NCBI GenBank assembly: GCA_036005125.1 | Contig: DASYQV010000142.1 | Span: 1-15,747 of the forward strand | Length of the DNA stretch: 15,747 bases | Reading direction: 5' to 3' | DNA from: DASYQV01 sp036005125 | Lineage (GTDB): Bacteria > Acidobacteriota > Vicinamibacteria > Vicinamibacterales > UBA2999 | In this document: one piece after another, positions 8,017-14,409 of the stretch | How positions within the stretch are numbered: position 1 is the stretch's first letter | Layout of the letters: every line of letters starts with the position of its first letter | Made by a program: the position numbers and the translations under genes | The notes under the pieces: model-generated | Databases searched by the model: none | What the model was told of the DNA's origin: nothing | Seen by the model: only the letters and a program-made list of their open reading frames with translations

Positions 8017-8021
8017 ATCGC

Positions 8022-8027
8022 TATGCT
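8022..8027 (+). promoter_or_regulatory. -10-like box for leaderless start at 8034
   Basis: TATGCT is followed by six bases (AGCACC) and the ATG at 8034, with no ribosome binding site. It fits the leaderless layout seen at several genes here. Confidence 0.4.
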
Positions 8028-8033
8028 AGCACC

Positions 8034-8456
8034 ATGGATCTCTACACGTTGTCGCTGGCCATGACGATCGCGGGGAACGTCGGCTACCACCTGCTGAACA
8101 AGACGGTAGCCCCGGCAGCCCATCCCTTTGCCTCGCTGGTCGCGACTTACACGGTGGGCCTCGTCATCGCGCTGGGCGTGCTGGCCTACGACGCCCCGCG
8201 CGGCATCGCCGTCAGCCTGCGCGAGCTGAATTGGGCGAGCTACGCCCTCGGGGCCGTTGTCATCTCGCTCGAGGTGGGGTTTCTCCTCGTCTACCGCGCC
8301 GGATGGCGGGTCAGCGTCGCGGCCCTGTACTCCAACGTCGCCGTCGGCCTCCTGTTAATCCCGATTGGTACCTTGCTCTACCGCGAGACGCTCACGATCA
8401 GTCAAGGGGCCGGGATCGTGCTCGCGATCGTCAGCCTCATCCTCATGAGCAGATAG
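8034..8456 (+). CDS. Single-repeat EamA/DMT-type membrane protein
   Basis: A 140-residue, very hydrophobic protein with about five membrane spans (roughly 5-22, 33-52, 68-88, 93-115 and 120-138). The pattern matches one EamA repeat of the drug/metabolite transporter superfamily, including the ending LLYRETLTISQGAGIVLAIVSLILMS, which is typical of EamA repeats (the Gly-rich penultimate helix before the last span). Full DMT exporters have two such repeats (about 290 residues); half-size proteins work as dimers, as in the small multidrug resistance proteins. The transported compound is unknown. The start ATG (MDLYTLSLAM) lies six bases after TATGCT with no ribosome binding site. It is followed by a heptamer array and the ATP-grasp gene on the same strand. 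Confidence 0.85.
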   Translation: MDLYTLSLAMTIAGNVGYHLLNKTVAPAAHPFASLVATYTVGLVIALGVLAYDAPRGIAVSLRELNWASYALGAVVISLEVGFLLVYRAGWRVSVAALYSNVAVGLLLIPIGTLLYRETLTISQGAGIVLAIVSLILMSR

Positions 8457-8470
8457 ACCGGCACACCACC

Positions 8471-8500
8471 AATCACAAATCACAAATCACAAATCACAAA
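8471..8500 (+). repeat. AATCACA heptamer array abutting a start codon
   Basis: Four perfect AATCACA units (8471-8498) plus AA run straight into the ATG at 8501, so the array replaces the ribosome binding region of the ATP-grasp gene. No Shine-Dalgarno-like purines are present in it. Its complement reads TGTGATT. Confidence 0.92.
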
Positions 8501-9364
8501 ATGAGACTCGCCCTGGCGACGTCGCGGGAACTGCCGGACCTCTGGCCCGGTGACCGACTCCTCATGGCCGAATTCCACCGACGCGGATACGTGGCCGCTC
8601 CCGTGATCTGGGATGACGATGTCCGCTGGCAGGATTGGGACGGCGTCGTCATCCGGTCGTGCTGGGACTACCATCTCAAGGCCAATGCATTTCTCGCGTG
8701 GCTTGACGTGCTGACCGCCCAGGGCGTCGCGGTCGTGAACGCGCCCGAGGTGGTGCGGTGGAATTTCCATAAAGAATACTTGCTCGAGCTTGCCCGCGCC
8801 GGCGCTCTCATCCCGCCCACGCGCATGGCATCGCGTGATGACGGCCTGACGCTTCGGAGACAGCTGGAAGCCGCAGGCTGGGCGGACGCCGTAATCAAAC
8901 CCGCCATTTCCGCCAGCGGCTACAGCACACGGCTCGTCACCGGCGCTCCCACGTCCGACGATGAGCAGGCCTACGCGGAAATGATCGCCGCGGGCGATGT
9001 CCTGCTGCAGGCATGGGTGCGGCAGGTGCAGAAGCATGGCGAATGGTCGTTCGTCTTCTTCGATCGGCAGTACAGCCACGCGGTCCTCAAACGAGCCGCC
9101 CGTGGCGAGTTCCGTGTGCACATCGAGTGGGGCGGCACCGTCGAATCCGCGCTTCCGCCGCCGGCGCTCGTGCTCGATGCGCAGACCCTCGTGGACGGAT
9201 TGGATCTGCAGGCCGCGTACGCGCGCGTGGACGGCACCGAGGTCGACGGCAGGCTGATGGTGATGGAGCTCGAGCTCATCGAGCCCGAGCTTTTTCTGGA
9301 CTATCACCCGCAGGCGGCGGCTCGCCTCGCGAGCGCGGTCCTTCGTCACCTGCATCATTCTTGA
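8501..9364 (+). CDS. ATP-grasp domain protein (RimK / glutathione-synthetase-like ligase)
   Basis: A 287-residue protein resembling the ATP-grasp proteins that open with an ALATSRELPxLxPxDRLL motif. After this substrate-binding N-domain (VIRSCWDYHLKANAFLAWLD at 50-69) come VRWNFHKEYLLELARAGALI (85-104) and the nucleotide-binding strand VIKPAISASG (131-140) with its Lys. EWSFVFFDRQYSHAVLKRAA (181-200) follows, and then the metal-binding end ARVDG (241-245) and MELELIEPELFLDYHP (255-270) with the acidic ligands. Such enzymes join a carboxylate to an amine or thiol using ATP through an acyl-phosphate; the substrate here is unknown. The start directly follows the AATCACA array and the TGA stop lies inside the next array, so repeats abut both ends of the gene. 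Confidence 0.88.
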   Translation: MRLALATSRELPDLWPGDRLLMAEFHRRGYVAAPVIWDDDVRWQDWDGVVIRSCWDYHLKANAFLAWLDVLTAQGVAVVNAPEVVRWNFHKEYLLELARAGALIPPTRMASRDDGLTLRRQLEAAGWADAVIKPAISASGYSTRLVTGAPTSDDEQAYAEMIAAGDVLLQAWVRQVQKHGEWSFVFFDRQYSHAVLKRAARGEFRVHIEWGGTVESALPPPALVLDAQTLVDGLDLQAAYARVDGTEVDGRLMVMELELIEPELFLDYHPQAAARLASAVLRHLHHS

Positions 9365-9402
9365 TTCTTGATTCTTGATTCTTGATTCTTGATTCTTGAT
9401 TC
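9361..9402 (+). repeat. TTGATTC heptamer array (six perfect units)
   Basis: Six perfect TTGATTC units, preceded by a partial ATTC at 9357. The first unit contains the TGA stop codon of the ATP-grasp gene. With an array period of 7, the TGA recurs in all three plus-strand frames. Confidence 0.95.
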
Positions 9403-9428
9403 ACCCGCGTAGTCCAATCATGAGTCGC

Positions 9429-9449
9429 GAATCAAGAATCATGAATCGC
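9429..9449 (+). repeat. Inverted GAATCAA units at the M61 gene start
   Basis: GAATCAA, GAATCAT and GAATCGC are reverse-complement copies of the TTGATTC units 26 bases upstream, so the two can pair. The ATG at 9441 is made from the junction of the second and third unit. Confidence 0.8.
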
Positions 9450-11339
9450 TCGACCCTTCGGCTCGTCGTCGCGCTCATCATCTCCTTCGCCGCGCCTGCG
9501 TTTGCCCAGGCGCCGGTCGCCTATCGGCTGTCGTTTCCACAACCCGAGCATCACTGGATGGAGGTCGAGGTCACGTTCGCCGACGTGCCGGCGGGGACCC
9601 TCGAGGTCCGGATGAGCCGATCGTCGCCGGGCCGGTATGCGCTGCACGAGTTCGCCAAGAACGTCTACGACGTCCACGCGGCCGATGCGTCGGGCGCGCC
9701 GCTCGCGTTCACCCGCCCGAACCCTCACGAATGGGACGTCCCGGCTCACAAGGGGACCGTGCGCGTCAGCTACAAAGTCTTCGGTGATCGTGTGGACGGC
9801 ACCTACCTCGCGATCGACCGCACGCACGCCCACATCAATATGCCGGCGGCGCTGATGTGGGCGCGAGGGCTCGAACGCCGCCCCGTGACGGTGCGGTTCG
9901 AACAGCCGCCGGGCGAGAGCTGGCGCGTCGGCACGCAGCTCTATCCCGGCGCGGACGCGCAGACCTTCACCGCGCCCAACATGCAGTATTTGATGGACAG
10001 TCCGGCGGAGTTGAGCGCGTTCACGATGCGGACGTTCACGGTCGACGTCGGTCCGCGTCCGCCAACGTTTCGGATCGTGCTGCACCACGAGGGCGCCGAC
10101 GCGGAGGTCGATGCGTACGCCCGCGACACGCAACGGATCACCCGCGAGGCGCGCGCAATCTTCGGCGAATTCCCTGCGTTCGAGCGCGACACGTATACAT
10201 TCATCGCCGACTATGTTCCATGGGCCTCCGGCGACGGCATGGAGCATCGCAACAGCACGGTCCTGACGTCCACGGGGTCGCTTCGCGCCGCGCGCCTCAC
10301 GCTGCTCGATACCCTGTCGCACGAGTTCTTCCACGCGTGGAACATCGAGCGCATCCGGCCGCGATCGCTCGAGCCGTTCAACTTCGACGATGAGAACATG
10401 TCGGGCGAGCTCTGGTTTGGCGAGGGATTCACCAGCTACTATGGTCCGCTGATCCTGCACCGCGCGGGTCTCACCGATCTGACGGACTTCTCACGGACGT
10501 TCGAGAACATGATCGACGTCGTCGTGCGCAGTCCGGCGCGGCGGATCCGTTCCGCCGAGGAAATGAGCCAGTTGGCGCCGTTTGTCGATGCCGCGTCGGC
10601 GATCGACCGGACGAATTTCGAGAACACGTTCATTTCCTACTACACGTGGGGCGCCGTCATCGGCCTCGGTCTCGATCTGACCCTCCGCGATCGCACCGAC
10701 GGGCGGATCACGCTCGACGATTTCATGCGCGCGATGTGGCAACAGTTCGGCAAGTCCGGAGAGCGCGTGGCTGGCTACGTGGAGAAGCCGTATACCATGT
10801 CCGATCTGACAGCCACGCTCGCCGCCGTGTCAGGCGACGCGCCGTTTGCGGCCGACTTCTTCGCGCGATACATTCAGGGGCATGATGTCGTCGACTACGC
10901 GCGGCTGTTGCGACGGGCGGGACTCGTGCTCCGACCGCGCCGTCCGGGCGCGCCGTTCGCCGGCGACCTGCACCTGCAGGGCGCCGACGGCGGCGTCCGC
11001 GTGGTATCGACGGTGCCGGCCGGATCGCCATGGCACGACGCAGGGATCGAGCGTGACGATGTGATCGTGTCGGTCGCGAACACGACCGTCCGCACGACCG
11101 ACGATCTCCATCGGTTGATACAACAGCGCCGGCCGGGAGACGTGCTGGCTGTGGTGTTTCAGCGTCGAGGTGGCAGGAATGCCACGGGAACGCTGCGGCT
11201 CGTCGAGGATCCGCGTCTGGAGCTTGTTCCGGCGGAATCGGTGGGGCAGCCGTTCACCGACGCGCAGCGACGGTTTCGCCACGCGTGGCTGAGCTCGCGT
11301 CAGCGCCCGGCGCAGCTTTTGATCGAGCAGCCTCGATGA
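9441..11339 (+). CDS. M61 family metallopeptidase (glycyl aminopeptidase type) with PDZ domain
   Basis: A 632-residue exported protease. The signal peptide is MNRSTLRLVVALIISFAAPA, ending FAQA. The N-terminal beta domain (about 25-200) is followed by the gluzincin catalytic core. GDGMEHRNST (264-273) is the M61 exopeptidase-type motif. HEFFHAWNIERIRP (294-307) gives zinc ligands H294 and H298 with catalytic E295. LWFGEGFTSYYG (324-335) supplies the third ligand E328. A PDZ domain covers about 512-588 (VRVVSTVPAGSPWHDAGIERDD). M61 enzymes cleave N-terminal Gly/Ala and act in the periplasm or outside. Alternative starts are ATG 9420 or TTG 9396, the latter inside the array; 9441 gives the cleanest signal peptide. 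No ribosome binding site is seen. The stop overlaps the next start as ATGA. Confidence 0.94.
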   Translation: MNRSTLRLVVALIISFAAPAFAQAPVAYRLSFPQPEHHWMEVEVTFADVPAGTLEVRMSRSSPGRYALHEFAKNVYDVHAADASGAPLAFTRPNPHEWDVPAHKGTVRVSYKVFGDRVDGTYLAIDRTHAHINMPAALMWARGLERRPVTVRFEQPPGESWRVGTQLYPGADAQTFTAPNMQYLMDSPAELSAFTMRTFTVDVGPRPPTFRIVLHHEGADAEVDAYARDTQRITREARAIFGEFPAFERDTYTFIADYVPWASGDGMEHRNSTVLTSTGSLRAARLTLLDTLSHEFFHAWNIERIRPRSLEPFNFDDENMSGELWFGEGFTSYYGPLILHRAGLTDLTDFSRTFENMIDVVVRSPARRIRSAEEMSQLAPFVDAASAIDRTNFENTFISYYTWGAVIGLGLDLTLRDRTDGRITLDDFMRAMWQQFGKSGERVAGYVEKPYTMSDLTATLAAVSGDAPFAADFFARYIQGHDVVDYARLLRRAGLVLRPRRPGAPFAGDLHLQGADGGVRVVSTVPAGSPWHDAGIERDDVIVSVANTTVRTTDDLHRLIQQRRPGDVLAVVFQRRGGRNATGTLRLVEDPRLELVPAESVGQPFTDAQRRFRHAWLSSRQRPAQLLIEQPR

Positions 11340-11923
11340 ATTTCGGCAATCTCGTCAGAGCCTACGACGCCTTCGTGGCGTTTCGCGACGCAACGCGCCG
11401 GTTTCGCGAGAAACCGCGCGACGAGACGGGCCTCGCGCCAGCCCAGACGGCAGGTCTTGCCGGGCAGATCGAGGCACGCCTCACCAACGTCGTCGTGGCC
11501 GCGCTCAAGGAGGCGTTCGATCGCGACCATGCGCGGCTGGAGCTCGAGCGCGCGCAGATCGAGGAACAGCGGCGCCGGGCCGAGGAGGCATTGCGGCTCG
11601 AGCTGCGGAGACAGGTCCTCGACCGCGAGCTCGGCCGGTTGCGGCTGCTCGCGGGCACCGCGTTGGTTGGGTGGCTCTCGTCCGTACTGGTGCTGGGCAC
11701 GCGTGCCGCCGCGATGCCGCCGCTATCGCGCATCGTGCTGGCCAGTGGCTGGCTGCTGCTGCTCGGTTCGTTGGCTGCTGCGTTTGTCGCGCAAGGCCGC
11801 ATCAACGCGGTCGTCATCAACGAAGACGCCACATCCCCGTCCGGAGCTGGAGGTGCCGCTGCGCTCTGGCTGCTCATCGCCGGCCTCGCGCTCATGGCGA
11901 TCAGCTTGCTTCTCCCGTCGTAG
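11336..11923 (+). CDS. Membrane protein with cytoplasmic coiled coil, coupled to the M61 peptidase
   Basis: A 195-residue protein I do not recognise. Residues about 30-105 are highly charged and helical; the segment FDRDHARLELERAQIEEQRR (61-80) with RRAEEALRLELRRQ after it is a clear coiled coil. Two membrane spans follow (about 106-124 and 131-153), then a short loop (INAVVINEDATSPSG) and a third span (about 174-193). The ATG overlaps the M61 stop, so it is probably translated by coupling and may anchor or organise the same export-related function. The TAG stop lies inside a GTAGG hairpin element. Confidence 0.8.
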   Translation: MNFGNLVRAYDAFVAFRDATRRFREKPRDETGLAPAQTAGLAGQIEARLTNVVVAALKEAFDRDHARLELERAQIEEQRRRAEEALRLELRRQVLDRELGRLRLLAGTALVGWLSSVLVLGTRAAAMPPLSRIVLASGWLLLLGSLAAAFVAQGRINAVVINEDATSPSGAGGAAALWLLIAGLALMAISLLLPS

Positions 11924-11972
11924 GCCGCAACTTCAGTTGCGGCACCGGGCCGGATCTGAAGATCCAGCCTAC
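11920..11972. repeat. Inverted pair of GTAGG-stem-CTTCAG hairpin elements between convergent genes
   Basis: The left copy (plus strand) is GTAG then GCCGCAACT-TC-AGTTGCGGC, a 9-bp perfect stem (11924-11943). The right copy is on the minus strand: GTAG, then a 10-bp stem with one mismatch around GGATCT-TC-AGATCC (to about 11948). The outer GTAGG/CCTAC ends carry the TAG stop codons of the two converging genes (11921-11923 plus; 11971-11969 minus). It may act as a bidirectional transcription end, but there is no T-run. Confidence 0.85.
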
Positions 11973-13465
11973 GTACGATTTGCTTCAGGAAACAACACCC
12001 CCGGCGCGAGCTTCCAGCCTGGATCCAGCGTGTGCTTCACCGCGCGCATCTCCTCGATCCCGCGCTCGCCGTACATCAGCCGGAGCAGCGCCTGCTTCAC
12101 CGGACTGCGCCCCACGCCGTGCTCCGCGAGCGGCGAGCCACCCATGTCCACGATGCGCTGACCGATCTCCAGGATCGCGGCTTTTCCCCGCTCCACGTCC
12201 GAGAACGAGCGCGGGATGACGTTCGGGTGAAGGTTGCCGTCGGAAAAATGCCCCCAGATCGCGTACTCCAGATCGAGACGCTCGAAGGTGTCGCGGTAGA
12301 TCGCGAGGGAATCAGCGAGACGATCGAACGGCACGATCATGTCGGCCGCCGTCTTCTCGATGCGCGCGTCGACCTGCGCCTTGGCGAGCGCGACGCGCTG
12401 GTTGACGGTCGCCGGTACCGCTTCGCGCAGCTCGAAGAGCCGCGCGGCTCCGCGCTCGTCTCCCGCCGGCGCCACGATGACCTCGTCTGCGGCGCCGAGC
12501 CTGTCAAGGAGTGCGGCGAATGGCTCGATGGCGCCTTCGACCTGCACCAGCAGCAGCGGGCCGGTCGTCCGCATGGTTCCCGCACGCGCGAACGCTTCCT
12601 CCGGAAGGAGCGCAAGCGAACGCGTATCCATGTACTCCACGCCGGCGACGTCCGGGCTCTCGCGTAATGCGGCGGTGATATTCACGGCGTTCGACTCCGA
12701 GGCGCACGGAACAAGGGCGACGCTCCTCGCCGGACGGTCGATCGTGCCGAGCGTGGCATCGACAATCACCCCAAGCGTGCCTTCGCTGCCGATGAACAGA
12801 TCGATTGGATCCATTGCTGCCGCGGCGTAGTACCCCGCCGAATGCTTGGGAACATCCGGCAAGCGATAGCTCGGCACCCTCACACGGCACACGCCACCCT
12901 GCCGGCTGGCGACCTCGAACCAGCCGTCGGCGTGAGCGGTGGCGTCACCACGCCGGAGATCGAGCACCTCTCCGCTGGCGAGCACCACCGTCATGCCGAC
13001 AACCCATCTGCGCGTCGTCCCGTATTTGAACGTCGCGGCGCCGGCCGCATTGGTGGCAATCGTGCCGCCGACGAATGCCCCTTCGTAGGTCGGCACAGGC
13101 GGGTAGTAGCGCCCGCGTGCCGCCAGCATGTTCTGCAGCTCCCGGAGCGGCACGCCCGCGCCGGCGCGGATGGTACGGTCATCGATGATGTCGATGCCGG
13201 TCAGGGCCCGTGTGCTGAGGACCATCTCGCCTCGCGGCGTCGCGCCGCCCGTGAGCGACGACTGTGCGCCGATTGGCAGAACCCGATCAGCCGACATGAC
13301 CAGCGCAGCGACTTCTGCCTCGTCGTTCGGAAACGCTACCGCCTCGGCGTGTCCGCCAGGCACGTGCGCCGCGTCTTCGAGGAAGCCGCGGACGAGATCC
13401 GGGTCGCGTTCGAGCGGGGGAGTGGCGGTGCGACGGGCGGCGCGCGTGTTGAGTCGATGGGTCAC
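11969..13465 (-). CDS. FAD-linked oxidase, GlcD / D-lactate dehydrogenase type
   Basis: A 498-residue flavoprotein of the glycolate oxidase GlcD / D-2-hydroxyacid dehydrogenase group. The FAD_binding_4 part includes LPIGAQSSLTGGATP (63-77), FVGGTIATNAAGAATFKYGT (131-150) and IGSEGTLGVI (225-234). The C-terminal oxidase domain has WGHFSDGNLHPNVIP (404-418; the usual motif is GHxGDGNLH) and AEHGVGRSPVKQ (447-458). It ends LDPGWKLAPGVLFP, as the family does. It would oxidise a D-2-hydroxy acid such as D-lactate or glycolate; no iron-sulfur subunit (GlcF) is adjacent. The start is GTG (MTHRLNTRAARR), overlapping the stop of the upstream small membrane protein as GTGA. Longer in-frame starts would overlap that protein fully and are Cys/His-rich. 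Confidence 0.9.
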   Translation of the reverse strand: MTHRLNTRAARRTATPPLERDPDLVRGFLEDAAHVPGGHAEAVAFPNDEAEVAALVMSADRVLPIGAQSSLTGGATPRGEMVLSTRALTGIDIIDDRTIRAGAGVPLRELQNMLAARGRYYPPVPTYEGAFVGGTIATNAAGAATFKYGTTRRWVVGMTVVLASGEVLDLRRGDATAHADGWFEVASRQGGVCRVRVPSYRLPDVPKHSAGYYAAAAMDPIDLFIGSEGTLGVIVDATLGTIDRPARSVALVPCASESNAVNITAALRESPDVAGVEYMDTRSLALLPEEAFARAGTMRTTGPLLLVQVEGAIEPFAALLDRLGAADEVIVAPAGDERGAARLFELREAVPATVNQRVALAKAQVDARIEKTAADMIVPFDRLADSLAIYRDTFERLDLEYAIWGHFSDGNLHPNVIPRSFSDVERGKAAILEIGQRIVDMGGSPLAEHGVGRSPVKQALLRLMYGERGIEEMRAVKHTLDPGWKLAPGVLFPEANRT

Positions 13466-13608
13466 GAAATGAGACGTGCAGGCCGGGTCTTCAGACGCGG
13501 ATTGTTGAACCGCCGTTGTCCACGAACACAGGATCCGACGGCCACAAGCGCTATGAGGATCACAAACACCCAAGTACTGAATGGGATGGTGTGAGTACGC
13601 CCGTTCAC
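13462..13608 (-). CDS. Small single-span membrane protein upstream of the GlcD-like gene
   Basis: A 48-residue reading frame: GTG start, MNGRTHTIPFSTWVFVILIA, then LVAVGSCVRGQRRFNNPRLK and TRPARLIS. Residues 9-28 form one hydrophobic span, followed by a very basic tail, so the C-terminus is predicted inside. An in-frame TGA lies 21 bases upstream of the GTG; TACAAT sits six bases before it, suggesting a leaderless start. The TGA stop overlaps the GlcD-like GTG as GTGA, the classic mark of translational coupling, which is the best evidence it is real. It could tether the oxidase to the membrane; no family is recognised. A degenerate GTAGG-type hairpin lies within its 3' part. Confidence 0.5.
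   Translation of the reverse strand: MNGRTHTIPFSTWVFVILIALVAVGSCVRGQRRFNNPRLKTRPARLIS
13476..13500. repeat. Degenerate copy of the GTAGG-type hairpin
   Basis: GCAGG replaces GTAGG, followed by CCGGGTCT-TC-AGACGCGG, an 8-bp stem with one mismatch and the same C(TTCA)-type tip as the other copies. It lies inside the small membrane-protein frame, about 15 bases before the GlcD-like start. Confidence 0.6.
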
Positions 13609-13614
13609 ATGGCC

Positions 13615-13620
13615 ATTGTA
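13615..13620 (-). promoter_or_regulatory. -10-like box for GTG start at 13608
   Basis: TACAAT on the minus strand matches TATAAT at five of six positions and is followed by six bases (GGCCAT) and the GTG start of the small membrane protein. This is the probable promoter of the two-gene oxidase operon. Confidence 0.4.
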
Positions 13621-13638
13621 GGAAGTTCACAGGGGAAA

Positions 13639-13720
13639 GTGGAAGGTGGAAAGAAAGCGATACGGATGAAACATTCCACCTTCCACTCGGATCGCTCGCG
13701 TTTGCGTCGGATCGCTCGCG
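13639..13720. repeat. 13-bp perfect inverted repeat plus 14-bp direct repeat
   Basis: GTGGAAGGTGGAA (13639-13651) pairs exactly with TTCCACCTTCCAC (13674-13686) across 22 bases. Directly after it, TCGGATCGCTCGCG occurs twice (13687-13700 and 13707-13720), 20 bases apart. The element fills the gap between the oxidase operon start and the stop of the basic protein. Confidence 0.88.
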
Positions 13721-13757
13721 CCCCGGAACATACGTCCGCGGACGCGAGCACCCTGCG

Positions 13758-14165
13758 TCATCGCTTGCGCGATGTCTTGCGCGACCGCCGGCGGCCGTCC
13801 GTCGCCTTGCGTGCCCCGCCGCGGTACGCGCCAGACCTGCTTCTCTTCGTGGCCACGGCCTTACGGGATTTCGCGGATTTCCGCGGCGCCTTTTTCCTGG
13901 CTCCGCCGCGGGAGGATCTGGATTTCGTGCGCACCGTCGGTCTCTTTTTCTCTCTGCCGAACACGTCCTCGAGCTGTGGCAGCTCCGGCGGCGCGTCGAA
14001 CGCCGCGTCCCTACCGTCGGACACGTGCGATGTGGCGTCCTGCAACTGTCGCTGCAGTGAGCCGATCATGCGCCCGAGTGATTCCGCAGTTCGAATCAAC
14101 ACCGAGTCATCGTCGCGGGACCGGGCCGACTTCCGAGCGGGAAGCGCCTTGCTCCGCTTGGCCAT
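13758..14165 (-). CDS. Lys/Arg-rich histone-H1-like protein
   Basis: A 135-residue, extremely basic protein. Residues 1-17 are basic (MAKRSKALPARKSARSR). Residues 18-70 form a short ordinary domain with an amphipathic helix (SVLIRTAESLGRMIGSLQRQ, 21-40) and an acidic linker ending LPQLEDVFG. Residues 71-135 are almost only K, R, S, A, G and T (for example GGARKKAPRKSAKSRKAV), like the tails of bacterial histone-H1-like or AlgP-type DNA-binding proteins. A nucleoid or RNA-binding role is therefore plausible; the N-terminal helix may dimerise. The ribosome binding site is the strongest in the window (AAGGAGGAG), fixing this ATG and suggesting high expression. A reading frame continuing upstream to 14549 lacks family features and is not used. 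Confidence 0.72.
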   Translation of the reverse strand: MAKRSKALPARKSARSRDDDSVLIRTAESLGRMIGSLQRQLQDATSHVSDGRDAAFDAPPELPQLEDVFGREKKRPTVRTKSRSSRGGARKKAPRKSAKSRKAVATKRSRSGAYRGGARKATDGRRRSRKTSRKR

Positions 14166-14409
14166 CCAAGCTCCTCCTTCTGGGCCGGTTGCCTCTGATG
14201 AGGGATCGAGCAAGGCTCGCGCCAATCGAAAATGCCGGTGATCGTGCGGCGAAAGCGCGAATTTTGGGAGAGAACGCAGCTGTGGCGCGGCTTCAAGCAC
14301 GTCCGGGGATTCCGGGCGCACTGCGTAATAGATGCGCACAGTACCCGTGTCGCCCGCGACCCTCCGACGCGCCGACGCAGAGTGTGCCGATCGTATAGAG
14401 TGCACAGAC
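14166..14409. other. Divergent intergenic region
   Basis: It separates the basic protein (minus) from the oxidoreductase (plus). It holds the ribosome binding site of the first at the left end and a TATAGAGT promoter-like box at the right end. I see no gene, repeat array or hairpin of note in the rest. Confidence 0.5.
14394..14401 (+). promoter_or_regulatory. -10-like box for GTG start at 14410
   Basis: TATAGAGT contains TATAGA and TAGAGT, 8-10 bases before the GTG at 14410. No ribosome binding site intervenes, as in the other probable leaderless starts. Confidence 0.35.

Noticed and set aside
11920..11972. Classical intrinsic terminator
   Set aside because: The stems suit it but no T-run follows on either strand; recorded as a hairpin repeat instead.
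12032..13594. Several plus-strand frames of 110-250 codons opposite the GlcD-like gene
   Set aside because: They are antisense shadows with Arg/Ala-rich composition and no recognisable motif.
13466..13630. 55-residue upstream extension of the GlcD-like protein
   Set aside because: The extension is Cys/His-rich and unlike the family; the GTG at 13465 with GTGA overlap is a better start.
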